From Chara braunii (lineage: Eukaryota > Streptophyta > Charophyceae > Charales > Characeae), in assembly GCA_003427395.1 (NCBI GenBank), contig BFEA01000182.1, forward strand, positions 623,592 to 682,967: a DNA stretch of 59,376 nucleotides. The letters run 5' to 3'. Shown one piece after another: positions 9,702 through 20,444 of this stretch (the stretch's first letter is position 1; the number at the start of each line of letters is the position of its first letter). Both the position numbers and the translations under genes were made by a program. A model generated the notes under the pieces. It did no database searches, was not told the DNA's origin, and saw only the letters and a list, made by a program, of their open reading frames with translations.

Positions 9702-9910
9702 TTAAACCACCAGTACTTGGCCCAGCTATTGATGCCGAGCCGGGAAACGCCTTGCACGCCAAGTTTTGCTGAGCCACCGCCGCGTCGTTTCGCTTTTCTT
9801 TTGGCTGGCGCCTCCAGCCATTGTGCTCCGGTAGGCCGAAGCCCATCAGTCGCGGCGCGTTAACGGGAAACGCCCGCGGCCAATGTATGGGCCAAGTACT
9901 GGTGGTTTAA
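9702..9910. mobile_element. TTAAACCACC-family TIR element, 209 bp
   Basis: Near-perfect inverted ends: TTAAACCACCAGTACTTGGC at the left and its reverse complement at the right, matching over about 23 of the outer bases plus an inner ATTG. The core carries GGCTGGCGCCTCCAGCC and a G/C-rich AACGCC block. No transposase, so a MITE. TTAA at both ends could be part of the target or the element. No longer target duplication was certain. Confidence 0.75.
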
Positions 9911-10560
9911 TCATGACTGTCCTGATGCGATTCTGGAACTGTCTGTCGAATCTCTCATCATGGGCCCTAGTCTCTCTGTGTCATCGACCCTGCCTATCCG
10001 TGTGTCACCTCTGGCTCTAAGTGCCACCACATGTTGCCGATCTTCTCTTCGTTCACTGTGTGTTCGAATCTGAATGGATGATTGCACGCATGTTTTCTGT
10101 GGTGCCCTCAATTTATCTGCGTGTGTGCCAAAGATTCTCCATGACGTCTTCAATAGAATCATCCAAATGCCTCCGGAGCACCCCCAAGTCTGCCATATTT
10201 TCCTAGTGGCAATCGAACGACAGCAACTGATTGTGTTCCTGAGGTCGTTTGATAGCGATGGCATATGTCCTTTAGCTCAAATTGCATCCGAATGACAGCA
10301 CACAACTGCCAGGAAATGCCTACAAATGCTTCACATGCAACGTGGTTAGGTGCCAATGGCATTAGCAAATTTTTAACAGCCCAAATAGCCTGTCGTGTGT
10401 GCCAGTTTGGACAGCATGTTATTTTTCTTTGTACAGTTCAGTCAAATCATATGTGCCAGGACAGGACAAGTTGTCTGGAAAACTTTTCACACTGATCTCT
10501 ACAATTTTTTTTTGCTGTTTTGTCGGTGCCCAATATATGAAGGCTTCGCCTAGGTAGGTG
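9911..10560. other. Unresolved interval with open frames on both strands
   Basis: The plus strand is open from 9911 to 10295 apart from one TGA at about 10071. The second half begins MDDCTHVFCGALNLSACVPK. A minus frame (9911-10264) is also open, and a coiled-coil-like, stop-containing reading exists there too. There are no clean splice sites. It lies between two TTAAACCACC elements, so it may be captured or intronic sequence. I assign no function. Confidence 0.3.
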
Positions 10561-10561
10561 A

Positions 10562-10566
<5 letters not shown>

Positions 10567-10597
<31 letters not shown>
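10567..10597. repeat. (GT)n microsatellite
   Basis: About 15 uninterrupted GT units. Confidence 0.9.
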
Positions 10598-10599
<2 letters not shown>

Positions 10600-10700
10600 C
10601 TGCCAGCCATTGTGGTCCTGTAGCCCCGAGCCACAATTTTTCCCGGAGTAGGTGGCAAACAACATTCTACAGGGCTGTGGCCGTGTACTGGTGGTTTAAA
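10598..10700. mobile_element. TTAAACCACC-family element, right part only
   Basis: The family core GCTGCCAGCCATTGTGG runs to the right terminus GTACTGGTGGTTTAA, which abuts the next element so that the two ends share one TTTAAA palindrome. No matching left terminus was found upstream; it may be lost beyond the GT microsatellite. Confidence 0.6.
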
Positions 10701-10893
10701 CCACCAGTACATGCGGGCCTCTTTTGTATGAGGCGGATTCCCAGTGTGATGCAAATACCAGCATGGCGTTTTTTGTTTTCGCTTTGGCTGACACCACCAG
10801 CCATTTTGGTCCGGTTGTCCCGAACCTCCGATTTTTCTGAAGAGGCTCAATCGTGATTCTCAAGTTGGCTGGGGTCATGTACTCGTGGTTTAA
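10696..10893. mobile_element. TTAAACCACC-family element, 198 bp, abutting a second copy
   Basis: Left end TTAAACCACCAGTACATG, right end TGTACTCGTGGTTTAA, core GGCTGACACCACCAGCC. A GCGGGCCTCTTTTGTATGAG block just inside the left end is also present at about 18386-18405, next to an LTR remnant. Back-to-back ends indicate insertion of one copy into the terminus of another. Confidence 0.7.
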
Positions 10894-11379
10894 CGGATAA
10901 GGCAACAACCACCCACCTTATACTTAACTGATAATAGGCATGCATAACATCTCAGTTTGATAACCTTTTCGATTCTCCACAAGGAGCACAGCCACTTGAG
11001 ACGTTAAAATGAAATGCATCTGGTGCACACCTCTGCACAAACTTGTCCACACACCAGCAGCCACACAGATGATTGACATTATTTGATAACCCTGGTTGTC
11101 CCATGTAAACACATGTTTTGAATTGTTTTCATCATCTGACTTTTATCACATGTACAGGCCATGGGCGCCACATACTTGAACACCCTCAACTGCATTGACT
11201 AAGAGGAAAAGCCATGTAGTGGTGTGCTCTGAGCAAACCTCTCTCTCTCTCTCTCTCTTGTATCATTGATCTGGTGATGCATCATTGGCCTTTCAATTGG
11301 AGATATGCACATTCTCTCAGGCCGTTGCATTATGCTCTTGTATTATAGTCATTGTACGGGGATGAACCATTTTTCATCA
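10894..11379. other. Intron-like interval, nothing recognised
   Basis: A short (CT) run at about 11241-11258 and no supported gene. Confidence 0.3.
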
Positions 11380-11584
11380 TTAAACCACCACTACCATTCC
11401 CAGGCAACATAGAGAATCCAAAATGTAATATTCCAGATTCTTCGGAGGCTCGGGGCTAATCAGCCCTGATGGCTGGTGGCGCCAGCCAAAAGGGGAGCGA
11501 AAGGCCACAATGGCGCTTCGGCAAAGCTTGGCATTCAAGGGGAACCGGCATCAGCAAAACGAGGCTCGGAGGTAGTGGTGGTTT
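11380..11584. mobile_element. TTAAACCACC-family element, CACTACC variant
   Basis: Left end TTAAACCACCACTACC, right end GGTAGTGGTGGTTT. The core GATGGCTGGTGGCGCCAGCC is inverted relative to the 9702 copy. Non-coding. Confidence 0.7.
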
Positions 11585-11646
11585 CACAAATGGTGATTGA
11601 ATCACATGGAGATGAGAGAATCCTCTGACACTGCAGCTTGTTACAG

Positions 11647-11819
11647 GTCTGCATGGATCCGCTCTCTGCACGCCTGGTGTTTTGTGTGGTGTCCTTTGCT
11701 CCGCTGATGGCTTTGTTCGCATCTATTTTGCCTTGTTCTTGGTGCCAGGTGCTTGAAGGGGAGTGCTCACCAGAGCAGCCTACTTGCATTGCTCCTTGTT
11801 TCTTGTCAGCTGTTGAGAG
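11647..11819 (+). CDS. Candidate host-gene exon(s), unidentified protein
   Basis: The open frame starts after a TTGTTACAG acceptor and can end at GAGAG before GTATGG. It begins at a codon boundary, matching the exit phase of the 7263 exon, and ends two bases into an Arg codon, matching the one-base entry of the 15078 exon. The peptide includes VLEGECSPEQPTCIAPCFL. An internal 72-bp stretch (11677-11748) looks like a short intron (GTGTTT...TTCTTGGTGCCAG) but is also open in frame, so one exon or two remain possible. Family unknown. Confidence 0.45.
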
Positions 11820-11982
11820 GTATGGCGACCTTCTTCCTGCTGACTCAATCATGCTTCACGTTTTTGCCCTAATCTGAGCCCATCAGGATTGGAACTCGTG
11901 AGCTGCTTACAAGGGGAGGGGGGGGAGAGAAAGCAAGGGAGGCGGAGGGAGGGAAGACGGGGACAGGGGAACTGTAGGGCAG

Positions 11983-12150
11983 TCAGAATGCTGTGCATTA
12001 GGCCTGGCCAGTGCTCGGATTGATCACTGGACTGTCACAAGGTCAAAGTCGAAAGGTGGGTCGGGCATCAGAATGCTGTGCATTAGGCCTGGCCAGTGCT
12101 TGGATTGATCACTGGACTGTCACAAGGTCGAAGTCGTACTGCGAAAGGTG
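11983..12150 (+). repeat. 85-bp tandem duplication
   Basis: TCAGAATGCTGTGCATTAGG to AAGGTGGGT appears twice in succession, starting at 11983 and 12068, with few differences. Confidence 0.8.
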
Positions 12151-12522
12151 GGTTCAGTTTCCCAAAAATGTGAATGGGAGGTAGTAGGTGCATAAAGCAT
12201 TAGCAGGGTGGGTTCAACAGCGACTCTGCAGTGATGTGCAGCTGAAATCTCAGTGTGGTTTTGTAAATCTCAGAGAAAAACAGACCGTACTGTAGCTGGT
12301 GTGGTGGTGCATCCGTGTTTCCTTAGGGATGGGGTGAAACCAGTGTTGCACACCCCGACGGTCGGCGGCCCTTGACTGGTCGGCTGCCGACCAGCCGACC
12401 GGTCAGCTGGTCGGCACCTGCTGGTCGGGGGTCGTCGGCACCCAGCACAATTTTTTTTCTTGGGTCCAGAATCCCTAATAACCCCCACCAACACCGCTGT
12501 GATGTGTGAAAACTTGCGTGTG

Positions 12523-12523
<1 letters not shown>

Positions 12524-12564
<41 letters not shown>
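12524..12564. repeat. (GA)n microsatellite inside the hAT-like element
   Basis: About 20 uninterrupted AG units. Confidence 0.9.
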
Positions 12565-12565
<1 letters not shown>

Positions 12566-13177
12566 AAACAAATAACCCAATAACATTAATCAGAAAACCC
12601 CTGCGGGTAATCCTCTCCACAAAAGTGGCACTTCTCGAACACATTGCAGGGCAGCAGCAGGCCAACTATATATGGCGTGGGTTCGCATTGAGGTCCATGT
12701 TTCAGCAGTTATGGAACCACGGAGCATGTGATTGTCTGGGCAGTAGCAGGCCAACTCACCATGTGATTTTCAGGGCTTCCCTCCACAACTCAAATGTGCA
12801 AAACTAAACGAATCTTCTGCTAGAACATGGAATCCATACGCCGCCATATGTTTTGTCTTTTGTGCAAGTGGTGACGAGTGGAGCCAGGGCCCTAGGGCCA
12901 CTGCTCGTAGGAAAGGAAAACAAAAGAAAGAAAGAGAGGTACGGCAGTAATAGTTGTAGGCCATAACTGATGGAACACAGACCTGAATTCGGATCCAGAA
13001 GATTTATTGCTCGCCTGCACCTTGCTCATCCGAAATTCGGTGAGTGTCTCCGCTGAGATATAAGAGCCCTGCTTCCTTCATAAAAAAAGCTATACTCAAT
13101 GAGGAATACGGGGCCCTATTTTTTTTCCCCTCTGCCCTTGAAACCTGTAGAAGGGAGGGGCACGCCTGGCTACCTCA

Positions 13178-13300
13178 GCCACCCCCAATACCCCTATACA
13201 CCCCCTCAACACCTCTAAACCGCCCCCCAACACCCTCATTACCCCCATCAATAGCCCTTGTAACCCCCCTATACCCCCCCGACCCCCCCCCTACCCCCAA
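13178..13300. repeat. C-rich minisatellite-like tract
   Basis: Runs of four to seven C separated by one to five bases (ACCCCC, TACCCC, AACACC) over about 120 bp. The minus strand could form G-quadruplexes. Confidence 0.7.
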
Positions 13301-13574
13301 AATTTTCTCAGCGGATTTGGGCTGTACTCAGCAAGCGCAGTACAGGCCCTAACTCAGATTTGAAAAAAAAACAGTCGATGGCTGTTTTCTCACTGGTCGG
13401 CAGACTGCCGACCAGTAGGCCCTACTGGTCGGCTGCAAAACGGTCGGTGGTTGGGATGCAACCCTGGGTGAAACCATATTCCTTAGATGGACTTGGGAAG
13501 AAATCTTGCTGTAGTTTAGAAGAGCGAGCGGATGCCTGCCGTGGCTATGCCAGGACCGGATGTTGCCAATTTGG

Positions 13575-13925
13575 CCCTTGCCATGGTCAGGACGCACTAT
13601 GCGGGCTGAGCGGTATTATGCGGCATGGGTGATACTATGCGGGTCATGTCATACCTTGTGGGTGGGTCATACCGTGTGGAGGGCAGGGCATACTATGTGG
13701 ACTGGGCGGGACTATGCGGGCAGGGTTGTATTATGTGGCCTAGGTGGTATTTAGTGGTTGGGTGGCATAATGTGGGGTGGGCCATACTACCTGGAACGGG
13801 TGGTAGTATGTGGCCCACTCGATACTATGTGAGTTGGGTTGGACTACATGGGGTGGGTCATAGTATATGGGCTGGATGGTACTCTGTGGGCTGGACGGTA
13901 CAGTGTGGGGTGGGTGGCAATGCTA
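13575..13925 (+). repeat. Degenerate minisatellite, unit about 24 bp
   Basis: Some fourteen units of the type TACTATGTGGGCTGGGCGG, with (T/G)ATACTATG and TGGGTGGG variants. Unit length varies from about 22 to 27. Open frames across it reflect the repeat. Confidence 0.7.
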
Positions 13926-13929
13926 CATA

Positions 13930-14490
13930 CGCTCGACGATACAAACGACCCAGAATAGAAAAAGAAAACACAAAACAAAAAGGCCAAGCCCATCTGGGGT
14001 GAATGGTACACCCATCAACCGTTGTTAGACAGACCTGAGCTTGAATCCTATGAAGAGAAGGAAACAACTCTGAGATCCTTTTTAAACTTTTGGGTTGAGC
14101 TGAGATCTTGACCTGGTTGCTAACTGTCACATGTCTTCCTTTCTTTTACTTTTTGGGGTGACCTCCCTCAGACTCTAGCTCTTAAACTGTTTTCTAACTG
14201 TCAACCCTAAGGGCCTGCGATGCACTTATTTGAACATCCAGCCACAGCCACATACATGAACCCACCAGCAGCAGGGCAGATCCTTTTCTTACTTTGGGGG
14301 TGAGCCGACCCTGGGTTGGAGATCTTGGCCTGTTTGCTAACTGTCACATGGCTTCTTTCTTTTTTTTAGTTTTGGGATGAGCTCACCCGGATTCTAGCTC
14401 TTGGCCTGTTTGCTAACTGCCACATATCTTCTTGCATCCAAACGGGCTTGCTATGTACTTGTATTTTAACACCCAGTCAGAGCGACACGT
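13930..14490 (+). repeat. Degenerate long tandem repeat with GTTTGCTAACTGTCACATG
   Basis: The words TTGCTAACTGTCACATG..CTTC near 14117, 14332 and 14409, and a variant at 14191, are each preceded by GA(G/T)..CTTG(A/G)CC(T/A)G and followed by TTTTGGG(G/A)TGA. This is an eroded multi-unit repeat. Nothing coding. Confidence 0.5.
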
Positions 14491-14971
<481 letters not shown>

Positions 14972-15077
14972 ATGCCTTGCTGTCGTTGAACAATTCCATG
15001 CAGGTGCAGTTGTGTAAGACTATGGTGTCAGTGCCTGTGGCTGAGAGCTCCGTTGCTTTTCTGTTGTATCTCCGCAG

Positions 15078-15174
15078 GGGCTCTGTTCCAGAGAAGGCAA
15101 AGAAATTCATGTGCAGGAACCGGTTGTCTGGGGATTGCCATTATGCATATGAAGCTCTTGCAAAGCTTGCAGAG
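15078..15174 (+). CDS. Candidate host-gene exon (unidentified protein)
   Basis: Bounded by TTCTGTTGTATCTCCGCAG and a donor GAG-GTAAAT, both close to consensus. One base completes the split codon left by the 11647-11819 exon. 32 codons follow in frame, containing GSVPEKAKKF and CHYAYEALAKLAE, ending at a codon boundary. The helix-rich, charged composition resembles a helical-repeat protein, but I recognise no family. The long GA microsatellite just upstream lies in the intron. Confidence 0.5.
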
Positions 15175-15254
15175 GTAAATCCTGTTGCCAACCTTTGCCC
15201 ATTTCATCGTATCAAAGCAATGCATCCATTGCATCACCCTTTTACCACGTCGAG

Positions 15255-15461
15255 GTGGTCAAGTTTTGTGGCAACCACAACTTGGATGTGGCATATGTGG
15301 TAGCCATGGAATGCATACGAGCCATGATGCAGCGTTCAAATGTACCTTCAAAGTTAGTTCCTGAAGTACAGAGTAGATTATGTAGAGAGCCTCAAGAGAC
15401 AGTGAAGGCAAATATGCTCTTTTCAATTTGTGTGTGTGGGTCGAGAGCGGGCGGTGATTAA
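15255..15461 (+). CDS. Candidate host-gene exon, 3' limit uncertain
   Basis: In phase with the previous exon across an 80-bp intron ending CACGTCGAG (a weak acceptor). The open frame includes FCGNHNLDVAYVVAMECIRA and runs to a TAA at 15461. Earlier donors (AAT-GTACCT, GAA-GTACAG, ACA-GTGAAG) would end it sooner in the same phase. It is therefore either an internal exon or the last exon of a shorter transcript. No domain recognised. Confidence 0.4.
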   Translation: MVKFCGNHNLDVAYVVAMECIRAMMQRSNVPSKLVPEVQSRLCREPQETVKANMLFSICVCGSRAGGD

Positions 15462-16491
15462 GCCCACATAATCTGTCAATATATGTGTTGTAGACTATGG
15501 ATTGACATAGTGGAACAGAAATGAAGGGGTAAAGGATCCGGAGGATAGTCTTTCTACAAATCTAATCTGGTAACTTGTTGGCTATTTGAAAAGCTGTGGA
15601 TCTTTGGGTGCCTGGCATTTGTTGCACACTCTGAACTGGTTTCCTGTCAGTGGGAAGTAGAAGTATTTACGATTTTGTATTGTAGCTTCTTAAGGAAATT
15701 TGGTGGGATGTAGTCTCTTAAAATCGAAGGCTGGGGACTGATGCCTCGCCCGTTGTGCGCTCCTCCTACAGTTAGTTCTGATAAGTTGAATTGTAAAATA
15801 ACTACGAAACTGTAGGTCACCCTTGTGGCAGAATGGTACAGAGCTAGGAACTACTCATGGACATGTTGACAGTTCAACCCGTAGCTGCCACAGCTCCATT
15901 AAGTGCTCCACCCTTTGAGCGTTGCAAGCTATTGAGGCGAATATCATGAACGGCTCTGTACAGATCCTTGAAGAAGAGAAGGAGAAATATGTCAGTGGTT
16001 GCCTTGGCAATGGCGTGGTCTCAATTGCTGTTGGCTTTGTGCTTCTTCAATTCTGAGACTTCTCATGGTGAACCCTCTCTCTTTTCTATTAGTGAGCGAG
16101 CCCTCTCTCTTTCTGTGTATTCCCAGTGGCCCTCTGATGTACTGGTACAAAGCGCAGTACATGAGGATGCATTGACTTCTGTGCACATTTCTTCTCGATA
16201 GAGTCTGGTAATGTATATGGGATGGCAATGGATGCCCCCTGATCAGATTCAACAAGTTTTCTGCCTGGTTTCTTGCTCGTTCTCTGAGAGCATCTAGTTT
16301 GCCAGGAGTTTTTTCTTTCTTTCTTTTTTTGCATGGGGTGTGTTGCTGTATCTGTTTTCTCTGGTTCTGTCTTTCTTTCTTTTTTCGCATGGGGTGTGTT
16401 GCTGTATCTTTTTTTTTTGGTTCTGACGCAGGTTTCTGTTTTTTTTCTGGCATTCTGTTTTGCTTGACACGATCGTGCCACGCCGCTGCAG
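15462..16491. other. Intron-like interval with a tRNA-like stretch
   Basis: At about 15836-15905 a tRNA-like element has an A-box-like TGGCAGAATGGTA and a B-box-like AGTTCAACCCG with complementary ends (GTGGCAG/CTGCCAC). It is not a convincing cloverleaf. A frame near 15971-16057 (ILEEEKEKYVSGCLGNGVV then a stop) could be part of an exon but has only a weak acceptor. Two T-rich 70-bp near-copies (about 16305-16365 and 16372-16425) contain GCATGGGGTGTGTTGCTGTA. Confidence 0.3.
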
Positions 16492-16584
16492 AACGAGGAG
16501 TGGACTTTAAAACGGTCAGATGGCCATCCAGGGGAATACTTGGGCTGCTTGCGGGCTTATCTGAACCAGCAGTTTTTGCGGCTG
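16492..16584 (+). CDS. Candidate host-gene exon (unidentified protein)
   Basis: 31 codons between CCACGCCGCTGCAG and CTG-GTAGGA, starting and ending at codon boundaries. It contains NEEWTLKRSDGHPGEYLGCL and a LRAYLNQQFLRL helix. The T-rich DNA upstream provides a branch and pyrimidine context. Phase allows joining to the 15255 exon. No family recognised. Confidence 0.45.
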
Positions 16585-16731
16585 GTAGGATCTTTATCCC
16601 TTTCCTTGTCTAAAAATTATCTGGTCCTTTTAAGCTGTACTATTCCTCACCGGCACCCCACCCACCCCTTGGGTGTCTTGTTTACTTGTTTTTATTATTC
16701 CTCTCTCCACCCACTTTGTTTGTTGCCGTTC

Positions 16732-16927
16732 TAAACCACCACTTCATATAGACGTATTTTGACGAACCAAAAGTTGCATTCCCTGAGCCTAAGATCTACA
16801 GTGCTGCCCGCCTTGAGGGGAAAACTGATTGTGGTGCCGAGCCTGGGCAATGTAGATTTTAGCCTGGTACTACGGATCCTCCGTGATCCACTGAACAGTG
16901 CAGGATCCGTTGGAGTGGTGGTTTGAG
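16732..16927. mobile_element. TTAAACCACC-family element, diverged ends
   Basis: Left TAAACCACCACTTC, right GAGTGGTGGTTTGA. The interior has CCGAGCCTGGGCAATG-like text similar to the 9702 copy. Non-coding. Confidence 0.55.
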
Positions 16928-17189
16928 CTGTACTGTTCCCTGCCTCCCTTCTACCCCCTGTTTCCTTCTGTTTTCTGTTTTTTTTCTGGTTTTGTTTCTT
17001 TGGTTCTTCAGACTCCTTCTCTATTTTGTATGGGATGGGGTCAATGCCATTATGCTTGGATAATGCCTGGCCAAAAAAACGAAAAGTGATGTGAGGAAGT
17101 TGCTTGTTAAATATGGAATGACCTTAGGATACATCACCCCCAAGGCACGGATGGACTGAAGGTGAAATTTGTACTAACTGGTTAAGTTA

Positions 17190-17437
17190 GAGCATTATTT
17201 AGTTTGCTTACAGTCTGATTCATGTCTTTGCATCTTCTCAGAGGACAGCTTCGGTGTGTTTTGATGTCTGACCTTGACTGGTTTGTTTTCCTTGGTTCCA
17301 AAGACTCCTTAATGACTGGTCTCTTTCTGAGTCCCACTAACAGTACAATCAAGTGTCTGCGGGCTTTGACCGTATTGAACTGCCGAAGTGGGAGCATTTT
17401 CTACCCAGTGAATTGAAATAATAAATTGTGATGTGTT
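17190..17437 (+). CDS. Exon-like block with a second copy at 45090
   Basis: TTTGCATCTTCTCAG opens a frame starting GQLRCVLMSDLDWFVFLGSK, which can end at CTGA-GTCCCA or AACA-GTACAA. A similar block at 45090-45170 has TTTGCATCCTCTTCTCAG, then ECLWAVLMSSLGLWF in the same phase. The two now sit on opposite sides of the 27-kb element B insertion. They could be duplicated exons of the host gene or a duplicated intron segment. Confidence 0.35.
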
Positions 17438-18384
17438 TGCAAGGAAAATGAGCAATAGCGAAATGACAGAATCCAAATTGCAACTTTACATTGAAAGCCA
17501 GATAGTTGTGAGCTGTCCAGAAAGCAGAAATGCACCGATATCACACCGAAGAAGAGCCAAAGCAACAAACTCAATTGTCAATGAACGCTCTCTCTCGCCA
17601 CCATCAACAATGTATCGGAAGTCTTCCCTCCTACTGGCGCTCAGCGCCCAGACTATGATCATACAGCTCCTATACTAGCCTATTCTAATGATGAAGCAAC
17701 CAGATGACGTCAGCAGCAGCAACCAAAGTACATGCAGATGTCGCTCATGCAGACCTCCACGGGAATCTGGTATGTGCTCTCACATCTCTGCTCACTTGCC
17801 CTGTCTCTGCTCACCCTTGTCTTTTCCCCAACTCTCCTTCACCAACCAAGGACCGCCACCATACTCCGCTGACCTCCCTTGTGCCCAAGCCCGGCTATGG
17901 CTGGCTTGGCACTGTGCTGCTTCCATGCAGCGCTCTCCCCCCTGCGCCCGAGTGTGGCCAGGCACTTGCGCTAGCAGCTACGAGTGCTCAAACTTGCAGT
18001 GCTGCCACATTGCACACTCGTGCCTCAATGTCTCAGTAGTGGCCAGGCCCTCTCCTATATGGAAAGTGATGTGGCATGTAGGCTGATCGACTGGGAGCCC
18101 AGTAGCTTCACATTGGGCTAAAGTGTCTGCGCCCAGGCCTGTTCAGGCATGCCCAACTACCCTGCGCTCCTTGACGTGTCCCCTGCTTCGTGATAGGCCG
18201 AGAGGCCAGCTTCCATGTCAAGTCTAGAAGAGCCTGGAAGGCTCAAGGAAGATTCTGATGCTCACGAGCAGGGGACATGTAACCAACTGACGTGCAGTCA
18301 CCGTCTGCCGCCCACCAGGGCCTGCAAAAGTGCAATATTCAGGCCTCATTGAGATATGGGGCTTGCCTTCACTTAGGGTGGCAC
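17438..18384 (-). mobile_element. LTR, probable 3' LTR of element B
   Basis: Plus-strand start TGCAAGGAAAATGAG matches the solo LTR at 2803 and the reverse complement of element A's 3' LTR. Homology continues through GGCGCTCAGCGCCCAGACTA and CTCCTATATGGAAAGTG to about 18384, then the last 50 bp are replaced. TGTT immediately left (17434-17437) equals TGTT immediately right of the LTR ending at 45077, suggesting the two are the outer ends of one insertion. Confidence 0.6.
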
Positions 18385-18889
18385 AAGGCGGGTCTCTTTT
18401 GTATGAGGCGGACCGGTGTGAGGAAACCCGGGGAGGGGTCGCCTACTGTTAAGCTATGTTGTTAGCACTACATAACTTTGAGTCGAGTTTGATGCTTTCT
18501 CTAGCGCATTGATAGAACAATATCTCCCATGCATCAAACGCGTAAGCTCACTTAAACTGTACCCCGGGTTCTTGGCACAGTCTTGGGTAAGTATCAATCT
18601 GGTCGCTTTTCCTAGTTGCCTGAGTAAATCAAATGATTATTCAGTCTTGCACCGATAGTTTTGATAGGATGAGGGAGGGACCCAGCCGCGAGGGATGAGC
18701 AGGAGTTTGATTGTTCGAAATGGTTGAGCTATAACTGCTTCACCAGAGTCCTCCCTCTTTTTCGACGCAGTCGGCGACACTCGTTTCCCCAGCAGAAAGC
18801 CCCTGCAAAGAGTTCGTTGTCGAAGAGACTAGTCAATCGTACATGTTTTTTTTCCCAGCTAGTACTCGGCCGGTCAATGAACAGCGATT

Positions 18890-19160
18890 ATTTGATTCGA
18901 TGAAGAGCAGCGAACATTTGAATTGTCGATGAGAAGCAAGTATTTGATCTACCGACTATCGGTAAGCGCCTGACCCAACCATGAGCAGCAAGTTTTGATT
19001 GAGTAACGGATAATAAACTTTTCAGTACCGATTATCAGGTCCAACCATATGCAGCAAGCTTTGGGTTGAGCAATGAATAATAAAACCTTTGATTACCTAT
19101 TATCAGGTCTAACCATGAGCAGCAAGTATTTATTCTGACAATGAATAGTGGGTTTTGATT
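18890..19160 (+). repeat. Degenerate tandem repeat, unit about 63 bp
   Basis: Four units of ATTATCAGGTC(C/T)AACCATGAGCAGCAAG-type sequence, each followed by TTTGATT..GAGCAATGAATA and a short T/A stretch. Confidence 0.6.
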
Positions 19161-20392
19161 TTCCGGATCATTCCCCCTTTCTGGCTCACTTTCACTGATC
19201 CCCCCCCTTTTTCTGACTCCTAAACTTGACTCCCTTTACCTCTATTCCTACCGTGTCGCTCCCACTTACCCACTTAGTTCAACTTCTCCCTTTTTGGGCA
19301 GGCCTTGCCCCCCTTTCAATCTGCAAGCTTAACTGTTGATGGAATGACTGATCTGCTCATAAGCCCGATTTTTCATACTGGAAACGATCCGCTCTCCAAT
19401 CCGTCTGTTGATCAAACTGTCTATTCAGTCATCGGTTTGCCTTGGTGATCCGCAGCAGGACGGTCGATTATGTTGCCGAGTGGATTGGACGGGCCGAGTT
19501 GAATGGATATTACCGCATGTCAGCCAGATGCTCAGGGCGGCAGGGATATTTAATATAGTCAATGCTCAGTAAGTCCACAACCTGATCAGCTACTGCCTTT
19601 CAAGTATCCTTTCAAGTCAATTCAAATTTTTGGTGCGACATAGATATTCAGTCTGATGCGTCCTCTGGTTCATGCACGTGAATAGGATAGTCCAATCTCT
19701 CTCTCTTATTCTCTCTTGCTCGTTCTCCTGCCTTTCCCCTACATAACCGCGGGGTAGGTCGACGGGGCGACAAATACCTGTTTTCTGAGGGAAAATAATA
19801 GGCTCTTCAATGGGCCATAATTCTTGCCTGATATGGTCAGGTTAACGCGCGTGCCTTTGCTGAGCCCCCCATTGTCCTGTTTACGGATTTCGGTTCGTAA
19901 TCGGATAAGCTCGGCGCTGGGGCCTGATCGCGCCTCTTTAGGAAAACTTGAGCACGACTCGACGAGTGGGAAGTACTCGATCGCGAGAGGATGCGATCAG
20001 AGTTTCAAGTTTAGGCACGTCATGTTTTGTTCCCTCGTTTGCTCACACTCACTCTCACCACTTTTTCCCCCCATCCGATTTCAACAGTTTCACTCTCTTT
20101 TCCTCCCGTTATTCCAAGGCTCATCACTTTCACTCTGTTGCCTCGATTTTGGAGTACATTTGTATGCGCTCAGTCCCAGGTGCTCTGACTTAGGACACAA
20201 GGGAGTAGAACCTTACGTTCTCATTCGTTCCCCTGCCTCAGTTTGGCATGTATCTGGCTGTGGTTTGGGCCAGGGTCATAAGATAAGTGCTGCAATTACC
20301 CCCATTCACGGCGCTGTCTTAATTATTTTTGGCATGCAACTTTCCTTGATTTGGCCCAGAGACAAGAGGCTCTTATTGCAATTGATCCCACT

Positions 20393-20444
20393 CACGACGC
20401 AGTTTTATTTTGCGCATGCACGACGCAGTTTTATTTTGCGCATG
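20393..20444 (+). repeat. 26-bp perfect tandem duplication
   Basis: CACGACGCAGTTTTATTTTG followed by CGCATG occurs twice without a mismatch. Confidence 0.9.

Larger units (their letters stand above)
12341..13466. mobile_element. hAT-like non-autonomous element, 1.13 kb, duplication GGTGAAAC
   Basis: Ends CAGTGTTGCAcACCCC (left) and GGTTGGGaTGCAACCCTG (right) are inverted repeats opening with the CAG(G)GTTGCA pattern typical of hAT elements. They are flanked by exact 8-bp GGTGAAAC at 12333-12340 and 13467-13474. Both subterminal regions are loaded with GGTCGGC and GCCGACC words (12357-12430 and 13397-13456), plausible transposase-binding arrays. The interior holds a (GA)n tract and a C-rich tract, with no transposase frame. 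Insertion preceded or accompanied growth of these simple repeats. Confidence 0.8.

Noticed and set aside
9911-10295. Exon of the host gene between the 7263 and 11647 exons
   Set aside because: An in-frame TGA splits it, no acceptor follows the stop, and the 7263 and 11647 exons already join in phase without it.
13178-13300. Telomere-like repeat
   Set aside because: C-run spacing is irregular and does not follow CCCTAAA or CCCTAA.
15992-16481. Lys/Arg-rich minus frames of 130-153 codons
   Set aside because: They are antisense of T-rich intron DNA containing two 70-bp near-copies.
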